Positions 1-6,061 of a stretch of DNA of 6,061 nt are shown piece by piece. A program made the position numbers and the translations under genes. Positions within the stretch are counted from its first letter, which is position 1. Each line of letters opens with the position of its first letter. Source of the stretch: Phycisphaerales bacterium (GTDB lineage: Bacteria > Planctomycetota > Phycisphaerae > Phycisphaerales > SM1A02); contig SLDM01000238.1 in the NCBI GenBank assembly GCA_007125255.1, positions 1 through 6,061 of the forward strand. The letters run 5' to 3'. The notes below the pieces were generated by a model. That model did not search any database, had not been told where the DNA came from, and was given only the letters and a program-made list of their open reading frames with translations.

Positions 1-24
1 CGAATCGGCACTACAATTCACGCG

Positions 25-1010
25 ATGTCGCTCCCGAAAGCCAACCTGATGGAGCCGGTGAGCAAGCACACCGCCAGGGTCGAGACGATTCTGCGGGCAG
101 ACTGGCCGGTGGGCGAGGCAATCACATCACTTCGCGGCAAGGCGCCCAAACGGAGCGTGATCTGCTTCATGTGCTTGATACCGATGACCCGCTGCTCGGC
201 GTGGCGTCGACTCGCGATCTCCTTCTGGCCGATCCCCGGCAGAAGGTCAGTGAGATCATGAAGCGTTCCGTCATCAGCATTCCCGACTCGATGACGTTGG
301 AGGATGCCCTGGAGTTCTTTGCGATGTATCGGCTCCTGGCCTTTCCGGTGGTGGACAGGGACAACCGGCTGCTCGGCGCGATCGATGTGCAGCAGTACAC
401 CGATGAAGTGCTTGACATGACGGCGACCGATCGCATGGCCGATCTGTATCAGTTCGTCGGCTTCTCGGTCGAGCAGGCGCGGCAGCAGACCGCGTTCGCG
501 GGGTACAAGTCGCGCATGCCGCGGCTCTTCTGCAACATGGGCGCGGGGGTCGCGTGCGCGATCATCGCGGCGTTCTTCGAGCGCACGCTCTCGGAGGTGG
601 TCGTCGTTGTGATGTTCATCCCGCTGGTCCTGACGCTGAGTGAATCGATCTCCATTCAGTCGATGACGCTGAGCTTTCAGTTCCTCCATCGGGTGCAGAT
701 CGCGTGGGATGCGGTGTGGAAGCGCGTCCGGATGGAATCGATGACCGCGCTGATGATCGGCGTGACCAGCGGCGTGGTGGTCGGTCTGACCGCGATTCTC
801 TGGGGCAAGGGCGCGGCGCCGGCGGCAGTGATCGGAATCAGCATCATCGCCGGCATGTTCGTCTCCGCGGTGGCGGGCATGAGCGTGCCGGTGGTGCTGC
901 ACGCCTTTCGCCTGGACGCCAGGGTTGCCTCCGGACCGGTGGTCCTCATGTGCGCGGACGTCCTGACGACGACGGTCTACCTGGGGCTGGCGACGTGGAT
1001 GCTCATTTGA
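25..1010 (+). CDS. mgtE: MgtE-type magnesium transporter, short form, with an internal frameshift
   Basis: Likely an inner-membrane Mg2+ channel/transporter. The protein is readable only by joining two frames. From the ATG at 25, frame 1 gives the start of CBS domain 1 (ILRADWPVGEAITSLRGKAP). From about 147, frame 3 continues it (TERDLLHVLDTDDPLLGVAST) through CBS domain 2 (about 250-410) and the MgtE membrane domain to TGA at 1008-1010. The joined product is about 328 residues. Membrane segments are seen around 519-580, 595-665, 740-805, 825-905 and 930-1005. The Asp codon at 957-959 (in MCADVLTTTVY) aligns with the pore Asp that binds Mg2+ in MgtE. The usual N-terminal helical Mg-sensor domain of MgtE is absent, and the loop usually written GNxGTQ reads SESISIQS. 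Frame 1 is open back to the window edge, so the start could lie upstream; 49 is another ATG. No Shine-Dalgarno precedes 25. The gene may be intact in the organism (sequence error) or a pseudogene. A GTG at 171 could start a version lacking half of CBS1. Confidence 0.85.
139..156 (+). other. Frameshift junction inside mgtE
   Basis: Family-like protein sequence leaves frame 1 and resumes in frame 3 here, in the run GGCGCCCAAACGGAGCG. Adding one base to the CCC or AAA run would restore a continuous reading, SLRGKAPQTERDLLHV, which suits CBS domain 1. This looks like a one-base deletion in a short homopolymer run. CCCAAAC has the composition of a -1 slippery heptamer, but the upstream frame reads CCC AAA rather than CCA AAC. 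The phase is therefore wrong for the classical tandem slip, and programmed frameshifting is unlikely. Confidence 0.75.
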
Positions 1011-1049
1011 AAGAGCGGCCGAAGTTCGGGCCGGAAGAGGGGCCGCGCC

Positions 1050-2138
1050 TCACTCCTGCCGGGGCGTCACCTGGTCGCGCTTCCAGCCCGCCCCGTCACC
1101 CGCGGCATCATCAGATGAATCATGGGAAGCCGGATTCAGCTCGCTCCAGCAGCGCTCGAGCATCTCCGGCACGCCCTCACCAGTCGCGCCGCTGACCTCA
1201 AGGATCACGGTATCGCGGCCGGGCTTGAGACCGGCGGTAACGCGGCGGATGGTTTCCCTGCGCTCCTGCTCCGGCAGCAGATCGACCTTGTTCAGGACGA
1301 TGATCTCCGTCTTCTCGCTGAGAATCGCGTTCTCGTACTCATCCAGTTCGCGGCGAATCGCGCGGTAGTTCTCGACCGGCTCCGTTCCATCGACCGGCGC
1401 CAGATCGATGACATGGAGCAGCAGCGTGGTGCGCTCGATGTGCCGGAGAAAGTCATGCCCCAGCCCCGCGCCGTCCGCGGCGCCTTCGATCAGGCCGGGA
1501 ATGTCCGCTACGACCAGACGTCGGTGGCCGGGCAGCTCCGCGATCCCCAGGTGCGGTGACAGGGTGGTAAAGGGATAGTCGGCGACCTTGGGCGTCGCGC
1601 GGCTGACCGCGCGGAGCATGGTGGACTTTCCGGCGTTGGGCTTTCCGATCAAACCGACATCGGCAATCAGTTTCAACTCCAGCCGCAGCGTCCACTCCTC
1701 TCCATTTTCACCCGGCGTGAACTCGCGCGGCGTCTGGTGGGTGGCGGTCTTGAAACGCTCGTTTCCCTTACCGCCCTTGCCGCCGCGCGCGACGATGACG
1801 CGCTGACCCTCTTCGCTGATATCCGCGACCCGTTCTCCGGTCTCGTCATTGAAGATGAGCGTTCCCAGGGGGACGCGCACTTCACAGTCCGCCCCGTCCG
1901 CGCCGTGCATCGACTTGCCGCGGCCCTGTTCGCCGTGCTTCGCGCGTTTGTGGGGATACTGCGTCACACCGAGCAGGGTGCCCTCGCTGGCATCGCCGAT
2001 CAGGATGACATCGCCGCCATCGCCGCCATCGCCGCCGTCGGGGCCGCCCTTGGGGATGAACTTCTCCCGTCGAAAACTGACACACCCGTGGCCGCCTTTT
2101 CCGCCGCGTACGAAGATGGTGGCCTGGTCGATCAGCAT
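1050..2138 (-). CDS. obgE: Obg family GTPase (ObgE/CgtA)
   Basis: Essential P-loop GTPase that binds the 50S subunit and acts in late large-subunit assembly and in stress and (p)ppGpp responses. With the ATG at 2138 it has 362 residues. The glycine-rich Obg fold spans 1-158, including FVRGGKGGHGCVSFRREKF and the GGDGGDGGD loop. The G domain follows: G1 GKPNAGKST (165-173), G2 PFTT (189-192), G3 DIPG (212-215), G4 NKVD (283-286) and G5 SGATG (316-320). After about 335 there is only a short acidic tail and a basic end, so the optional C-terminal OCT domain is missing. The ATG at 2138 is preferred because MLIDQATIFVRGG matches the usual N-terminus (MFIDxAxIxVxxG). No good Shine-Dalgarno precedes it. 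An in-frame GTG at 2183 would add 15 residues and overlap the upstream STAS stop codon (GTGA). Function is certain; the start is not. Confidence 0.97.
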   Translation of the reverse strand: MLIDQATIFVRGGKGGHGCVSFRREKFIPKGGPDGGDGGDGGDVILIGDASEGTLLGVTQYPHKRAKHGEQGRGKSMHGADGADCEVRVPLGTLIFNDETGERVADISEEGQRVIVARGGKGGKGNERFKTATHQTPREFTPGENGEEWTLRLELKLIADVGLIGKPNAGKSTMLRAVSRATPKVADYPFTTLSPHLGIAELPGHRRLVVADIPGLIEGAADGAGLGHDFLRHIERTTLLLHVIDLAPVDGTEPVENYRAIRRELDEYENAILSEKTEIIVLNKVDLLPEQERRETIRRVTAGLKPGRDTVILEVSGATGEGVPEMLERCWSELNPASHDSSDDAAGDGAGWKRDQVTPRQE

Positions 2139-2179
2139 GAAGGGGTCACAGGGGAACGAGCGAGGTGCGGACGGGTCGA

Positions 2180-2518
2180 TCACCCGTCGATCTGGAGTGA
2201 CGCGAGCGAGGTGCTCACATCATCGGTGAAGTCGAAGACACCATCGAGACCGGTCACGAGGAGAACGCTCCAGACCTGGTCATTGACCGAGCACATCCGC
2301 AGGCGTCGGCCCCGTGCGGCAATCTTCTTACGCAGCCGGAGCAGCTGCGCCAGGTTGGAGGAATTGAGCCGGCACACGCCCCGCAGATCGACAATGATGT
2401 CCGGCGAACTCTCCGGCTCATCGACCTCGCGCATCAGCAGTTCCATATCCTCTGAGAACGCGGGTTCATCGTTGAGCTCCGCGATCAAGATGCTTTCCGA
2501 CCATCGGTTCAAGGCCAT
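2180..2518 (-). CDS. STAS-domain protein, anti-anti-sigma-factor-like
   Basis: Small cytoplasmic protein of 112 residues consisting of one STAS domain, the fold of SpoIIAA and RsbV, which bind a partner kinase/anti-sigma factor and are switched by serine phosphorylation. The start at 2518 is supported by GGAGG six bases upstream (2525-2529). The signature is strand IIVDLRGV (41-48), then LNSSNLAQLLRLRKKI (51-66), which sits at the DSSGL phosphorylation loop of SpoIIAA. Both serines (S53, S54) are kept, but the Asp before them is Asn and the Gly after them is Asn. The C-terminal half (RMCSVNDQVWSVLLVTGLDGVFDF) matches the usual end of the fold. It may be phosphorylatable, but no kinase or sigma factor is in the window, so the partner is unknown. 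Its TGA overlaps a potential GTG start of obgE. The frame is open further upstream, but that part translates spacer repeats and is not credible protein. Confidence 0.88.
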   Translation of the reverse strand: MALNRWSESILIAELNDEPAFSEDMELLMREVDEPESSPDIIVDLRGVCRLNSSNLAQLLRLRKKIAARGRRLRMCSVNDQVWSVLLVTGLDGVFDFTDDVSTSLASLQIDG

Positions 2519-2524
2519 CGGATG

Positions 2525-2529
2525 CCTCC
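2525..2529 (-). promoter_or_regulatory. Ribosome binding site of the STAS gene
   Basis: On the - strand GGAGG lies six bases before the ATG at 2518. It is the only clear Shine-Dalgarno in the window, and it decides the STAS start against longer in-frame extensions. Confidence 0.75.
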
Positions 2530-2578
2530 CACGCCAGTGGTGTCCGCCCTCTCTGGTGGAACGGGCAGGATACCACAA

Positions 2579-2610
2579 TGACGGAGTGACGGAGTGACGG
2601 AGTGACGAAG
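2579..2610. repeat. 8-bp tandem repeat, TGACGGAG x4
   Basis: Three exact copies of TGACGGAG (2579-2586, 2587-2594, 2595-2602) are followed by TGACGAAG with one mismatch (2603-2610). On the - strand the unit reads CTCCGTCA. It lies between the gyrA stop and the STAS start, outside any credible gene. Its role is unknown; replication slippage is the simple explanation for the array. Confidence 0.9.
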
Positions 2611-2637
2611 GGGGGAAGTGTCGGAGCGGCGGTTCGG

Positions 2638-2653
2638 CCCGCATCCCCGCATC
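2638..2653. repeat. 8-bp tandem duplication, CCCGCATC x2
   Basis: Two exact adjacent copies of CCCGCATC end two bases from the gyrA stop codon (2656-2658). On the - strand this reads GATGCGGG twice. It has the same 8-bp period as the nearby TGACGGAG array but an unrelated unit. Confidence 0.75.
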
Positions 2654-2655
2654 GC

Positions 2656-5298
2656 TCAGGTCGATTCGGAACGATCGGGCGGCGTGAGATCGGCTTCATC
2701 GACTTCCGCACTCTCATCCTCCGCTTCGACCACCCGCGCCGCGGCGATGAGTCGATCACCATCCTTCAGGTTCACGACCCGCACGCCCTGGGTGTTGCGT
2801 CCGATCCGGCTGATCGATCCCGCGCTCATGCGCACGATCATCCCGCTGGAGGAGATCATCATCAGGCCGTCTCTCTCCTTGACGCAGCGGATGGCCACGA
2901 CGGGCCCGTTGCGGGTGGTGGTGCGGATATCGCGTCGTCCCTTCCCGCCGCGGCTCTGCGGGCGGGTCGAGCCATCTTCCATGTGAACGAGATATTCCAG
3001 GAGCGGGGTTCTTTTGCCGTAGCCGTGCTCCGTGACGGTCAGCAGATCCGAATCATCATGCACGCGAATCAGGCCGACAACCTCGTCGTTCCGTCCGAGA
3101 TCGATGCCCTTGACGCCCGCCGCGTTTCGTCCCATGACCCGGGCATCGTTCTCGCTGAAGCGAATCGACATGCCCCGGGCCGTCACCAGCAGGACGTGAT
3201 CGTCGCCGGTCGTGTAGACGATGTCGATCAGCCGGTCACCTTCATTGAGGTTGATCGCGATGATCCCCGCACGGTTGATGTTGCGGAAGTCCTTGAGCGC
3301 CGTGCGTTTCACCCGTCCCTGGGCCGTGGCGAAGAAGAGGTAATCCTCGGAGATCTCGAAATCCTTGATGTTCAGGAACGCGAGCACGCGCTCGTTCTCG
3401 CGCAGCTCGAGCAGGTTCACGATGGCGCGCCCCTTGCTGGTGCGGCTCATCTCGGGAATCTGGTAGACCTTCAGCTTGTACACGCGGCCGGTGTTGGTGA
3501 AGCAGAGCAGGTCGTCGTGCGTCGAGGCGATGAAGAGTTGTTCGATGAAGTCGCCGTCGCGCGCTTCGGAACCCTTGATGCCGCGCCCGCCCCGCCGCTG
3601 CTCCTTGTAGGTATCGATCGGAAGCCGCTTCACGTACCCCTGGTGGGAGATCGTGACAACGACGTTGTGTTCGGGGATCAGGTCACCGATGTCGTAGTCC
3701 TCGACCTCGTTCTCGATGAACTGGGTCATGCGCGGCGTGCCGAACTTGTCCTTCATCTCGCGGCAGTCATCCCGGATCATGTCGAGGACCAGCTCTTCAT
3801 CGGCGAGGATCGCTTCGTACCCCTCGATCTCTTCGAGCAGCTTGGCGTACTCGCCGGTCAGCTTTTCGATTTCCAGGCCAACGAGCTGGATGAGGCGCAG
3901 CCCGCCGATCGCTTCGGCCTGCACGCGCGTCAGCTCCGCCCCGTCGCCGGTCTGGGAGCGATCAATCAACTTGCGCGGAATCTGCGGAGCGTAGCGGTGG
4001 CCATCGGGAATCTGGAACCTGCGGGCCATGAGCTTGTCGATCGCTTCCTCGCGCGTGGATGACCCGCGGATCAGCGCGATGACCTCGTCGATGTCGCAGA
4101 CGGCGTAGATCAGCCCTTCCAGACGGTGGGCCTGCTTCTTCGCTTCGCGCAGGCGGTACTCGGTCCGGCGGCGGATGACCTCCTTGCGATGCTCGAGATA
4201 GCACTCGAGCAGTTGCTTGAGTGACAACGTCTTCGGCCGGCGGTTGACCAGCGCGATGTTGATGATGGAGTACGTCGACTGCAGCGGCGTGAACTGGTAG
4301 AGCTGCTTCTCGACGACATCGGGGTCCGCGCCGCGCTTGAGGTAGATCATGATGCGCGTGCGGTGCTTCTTGCCGGAGAAGTTCTTGACGTCGGAGATGT
4401 CCGCGATGCGGCCGCTCTTGGCGGCCTCGACGATCTTTTCGATGAGGTTGTTCTGGACGATCTGGTAGGGAATCTCATCGACGATCAGGACCGCCCGGCC
4501 GTTGATCTCCTCCTGGTGGATCTTGCCGCGCATCATGATCCGGCCGCGGCCGGTGGCGTACGCTTCGGCGATGCCGCGCCGGCCGACGATGTAACCGCCG
4601 GTCGGAAAGTCCGGTCCCTTGATGTGCTCCATCAGTCCGGGCAGATCGATCTCCGGGTCATCGATCATGGCGATCAGGGCATCGCAGATCTCGATGAGAT
4701 TGTGCGGCGGAATGGATGAGGCCATCCCGACGGCGATCCCGCTGGAGCCGTTGACGAGCAGGTTGGGAAAGCGGGCGGGCAGAACCGTCGGCTCCTGGCG
4801 CGTCTCGTCGTAGTTCGCGCGGAAGTCGACGGTCTCTTCCTTGATGTCCTCGAGCATGGCAACCGTGGCCGCGGTCATGCGGGCCTCGGTGTACCGCATG
4901 GCCGCCGGCGGATCACCATCGATCGAACCGAAGTTGCCCTGCCGCTCAACGAGGGGCACTCGGATCTTCCAGTCCTGACCCATGTTGACGAGGGTGGGAT
5001 AGATGACCGACTCGCCGTGCGGGTGGTAGTTGCCCGAGGTGTCGCCGGCGATCTTCGCGCACTTCCGGAACGGCCGCCCGGGCGTGAGGTTCAAATCGTG
5101 CATCGCCACGAGGATGCGCCGCTGCGAGGGCTTGAGCCCGTCGCGCACATCCGGCAGGGCGCGATCCATGATCGTGCTCATCGCGTAGGTCAGGTAGCTG
5201 TCGTGCAGCTCGCGTTCGATCGCGAGATCAACGATCTGGCCGCCACCGACGGGCATGTTGCCGTTCTGATCCGAGGGGTTGAGGGGGTTGTCAGCCAT
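2656..5298 (-). CDS. gyrA: DNA gyrase subunit A
   Basis: Breakage-reunion subunit of DNA gyrase, which with GyrB introduces negative supercoils. It has 880 residues (E. coli 875) and is complete. The winged-helix/catalytic region contains [10 protein letters not shown] with catalytic Tyr136 (E. coli Tyr122) and Arg135 beside it. Ile188 in [10 protein letters not shown] matches the DNA-intercalating Ile174, and IPPHN follows. The tower and coiled coil run to about 535. The C-terminal beta-pinwheel starts near 540 and carries the GyrA box QRRGGRG at 567-573, which identifies gyrase rather than topoisomerase IV ParC. An acidic tail ends the protein. The quinolone loop [10 protein letters not shown] keeps the key Ser (S97, E. 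coli 83) but has Pro101 where E. coli has Asp87. The usual DESD segment reads [11 protein letters not shown] (305-315), and the usual LTGLE segment reads LIQLVGLE (469-476). The start at 5298 has no good Shine-Dalgarno; Met15 is the only close alternative. gyrB is not in the window. Confidence 0.98.
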   Translation of the reverse strand: MADNPLNPSDQNGNMPVGGGQIVDLAIERELHDSYLTYAMSTIMDRALPDVRDGLKPSQRRILVAMHDLNLTPGRPFRKCAKIAGDTSGNYHPHGESVIYPTLVNMGQDWKIRVPLVERQGNFGSIDGDPPAAMRYTEARMTAATVAMLEDIKEETVDFRANYDETRQEPTVLPARFPNLLVNGSSGIAVGMASSIPPHNLIEICDALIAMIDDPEIDLPGLMEHIKGPDFPTGGYIVGRRGIAEAYATGRGRIMMRGKIHQEEINGRAVLIVDEIPYQIVQNNLIEKIVEAAKSGRIADISDVKNFSGKKHRTRIMIYLKRGADPDVVEKQLYQFTPLQSTYSIINIALVNRRPKTLSLKQLLECYLEHRKEVIRRRTEYRLREAKKQAHRLEGLIYAVCDIDEVIALIRGSSTREEAIDKLMARRFQIPDGHRYAPQIPRKLIDRSQTGDGAELTRVQAEAIGGLRLIQLVGLEIEKLTGEYAKLLEEIEGYEAILADEELVLDMIRDDCREMKDKFGTPRMTQFIENEVEDYDIGDLIPEHNVVVTISHQGYVKRLPIDTYKEQRRGGRGIKGSEARDGDFIEQLFIASTHDDLLCFTNTGRVYKLKVYQIPEMSRTSKGRAIVNLLELRENERVLAFLNIKDFEISEDYLFFATAQGRVKRTALKDFRNINRAGIIAINLNEGDRLIDIVYTTGDDHVLLVTARGMSIRFSENDARVMGRNAAGVKGIDLGRNDEVVGLIRVHDDSDLLTVTEHGYGKRTPLLEYLVHMEDGSTRPQSRGGKGRRDIRTTTRNGPVVAIRCVKERDGLMMISSSGMIVRMSAGSISRIGRNTQGVRVVNLKDGDRLIAAARVVEAEDESAEVDEADLTPPDRSEST

Positions 5299-5372
5299 GG
5301 GTTCGAGGGGAGCCTCTGGAGGTCAAAACCGGCCTCTTCTCGCAGTTCGGAATCGGCCGGGACGAAGTAGGA

Positions 5373-5378
5373 ATGATA
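5373..5378 (-). promoter_or_regulatory. Possible -10 element upstream of gyrA (weak)
   Basis: On the - strand this is TATCAT, one base from TATAAT, in the 104-base gap between the methyltransferase stop and the gyrA start, about 75 bases before the gyrA ATG. No convincing -35 is found at 16-18 bases spacing. Such a hexamer can occur by chance, so this is only a candidate. Confidence 0.2.
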
Positions 5379-5402
5379 GCTGATTCGACGACTGTTCGCC
5401 GA

Positions 5403-6061
5403 TCACGCGCCGGTGGTCGCGGCGGGCCGAAGCAGCGCGAGGAACTCGATATTGCCGGGGCCGACCCGACCGGGTCCGGCGGCGGGTTTGCGGCGTTTTC
5501 GACCGCTCTTGCCTCCGGTGATCGGGGAGCGCGTCCAGTCGATCACGGCCGCGCCGAGAGCCGGCATCGCCTCGAGCACGCGGCGGGTGATGCGCTCCGC
5601 CTCGCCCGGGTCAAGCTGCCCCTCAACCAGCAGTTCCGACTTCTCCGGCTCGGTCAGTTCGTAGTGCGGCTTGATGAGCGAGACGATCCGGCCGGAGCCC
5701 GCAGCGGCGGAGAAGAGGGAGGGTCCCGGGCGGTGATCCAGCCACTTCAGCGCCGCGGGAACCGCGTGGCGCTGGGGCGTCCACGCCAGGTCGATCGTGA
5801 TGAGATCGATCGCTTCGTCCGGGGGATCCGCGTGCAGGGCGTTCGTGCGCTCCATGACGAGGACGCGTTCATCGCTGCGCAGTGACCAGGCGAGGGTGCC
5901 GTAGCTGGTGTCGATCGCATAGACGCGCGCGGCGCCGCGCCGAAGCAGGCAGTCGGTGAACCCGCCGACGTTGCAGCCAAAATCGGCGCAGGTGAGTCCG
6001 GTCACGTCGAGCCCGAAGTGTTCCAGCGCGTGGTCGAGTTTCCGGCCCGCGCGGCTGACGA
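5403..6061 (-). CDS. TlyA/FtsJ-like RNA 2'-O-methyltransferase (5' end outside window)
   Basis: Predicted SAM-dependent ribose methyltransferase acting on RNA, most like the TlyA (hemolysin A/rRNA methylase) and FtsJ group. The frame is open to the window edge, where it reads VSRAGRKLDHALEHFGLDV, so the first codons are missing; the GTG at 6005 is internal to the domain. The SAM motif I is ADFGCNVGGFTDCLL. The K-D-K-E catalytic tetrad of the family can be placed: Lys in RAGRKL (codon 6039-6041), Asp in TIDLAWTP (5790-5792), Lys in SLIKPHYE (5670-5672) and Glu in GNIEFL (5445-5447). TlyA usually has DVSFISL where this has DLAWTPQRH. A basic, glycine-rich insert (GGKSGRKRRKPAAGPGR) precedes the last strand. 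Whether an S4 RNA-binding domain is present cannot be seen. It lies upstream of gyrA on the same strand, 104 bases away. The RNA target is unknown. Confidence 0.87.
   Translation of the reverse strand, partial: VSRAGRKLDHALEHFGLDVTGLTCADFGCNVGGFTDCLLRRGAARVYAIDTSYGTLAWSLRSDERVLVMERTNALHADPPDEAIDLITIDLAWTPQRHAVPAALKWLDHRPGPSLFSAAAGSGRIVSLIKPHYELTEPEKSELLVEGQLDPGEAERITRRVLEAMPALGAAVIDWTRSPITGGKSGRKRRKPAAGPGRVGPGNIEFLALLRPAATTGA

Noticed and set aside
144..151. Programmed -1 frameshift at CCCAAAC in mgtE
   Set aside because: The upstream frame reads CCC AAA, not CCA AAC, so tandem slippage would leave first-position mismatches on both codons; an indel is simpler.
18..902. Long open frame on the - strand opposite mgtE
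   Set aside because: Rich in His, Arg and Asp with no recognisable fold; it is the antisense shadow of a GC-rich transporter gene that has clear family motifs on the + strand.
1011..1049. Possible bidirectional terminator between mgtE and obgE (GCGGCC at 1015-1020, GGCCGC at 1041-1046)
   Set aside because: Only a 6-bp stem with a 20-base loop and no T-run; such GC palindromes are common by chance in this composition. A similar CCGGCC/GGCCGG pair at 5329-5360 was rejected for the same reason.
2008..2043. 9-bp repeats (GCCATCGCC type)
   Set aside because: They encode the conserved GGDGGDGGD loop of the Obg fold, so protein sequence explains them.
1737..2597. Long + strand open frame across obgE and the STAS gene
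   Set aside because: Crosses two real genes and a repeat spacer, and has no family-like sequence.
2519..2644. N-terminal extension of the STAS protein
   Set aside because: It translates the spacer repeats; the ATG at 2518 has a good Shine-Dalgarno and the STAS fold begins right after it.
2602..4062. 486-codon open frame on the + strand opposite gyrA
   Set aside because: Low-complexity Asp/Val/Leu/His-rich translation typical of an antisense frame; gyrA on the other strand is unmistakable.

Overview
The window is a compact, GC-rich piece of bacterial chromosome made almost entirely of housekeeping genes. The protein signatures suggest a planctomycete, possibly of the Phycisphaerae. These are a GyrA with [10 protein letters not shown] in the quinolone-resistance loop, a STAS protein with an NSSNLAQLLRLRK loop, a short MgtE without the usual N-terminal domain, and a TlyA/FtsJ-type methyltransferase with FGCNVGGFTD as its SAM motif. 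This assignment rests on recalled family resemblance and was not checked by a database search.

Layout: positions 25-1010 on the + strand hold a short MgtE-type magnesium transporter. Its reading frame is broken by an apparent one-base deletion near 141-150. All other genes are on the - strand. Read in their direction of transcription they are: a 5'-truncated TlyA/FtsJ-like RNA methyltransferase (6061-5403), gyrA (5298-2656), a small STAS-domain protein (2518-2180) and the ribosome-associated GTPase obgE (2138-1050, or from a GTG at 2183 that overlaps the STAS stop codon). obgE and mgtE converge with 39 bases between them.

The - strand genes fit one or two co-directional transcription units serving core functions: RNA modification, DNA supercoiling and ribosome assembly. 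The STAS gene and obgE are tightly packed and may be translationally coupled. The 137-base gap between gyrA and the STAS gene carries two different 8-bp-period tandem repeats. The 104-base gap between the methyltransferase and gyrA could hold a gyrA promoter, but only a weak -10-like hexamer is visible.

I found no RNA genes, CRISPR arrays, insertion sequences, phage genes or defence systems, and nothing that looks like an undescribed system. The points that merit a second look are the mgtE frame break, the natural Asp-to-Pro change at the GyrA quinolone site, the STAS/obgE junction and the spacer repeats.
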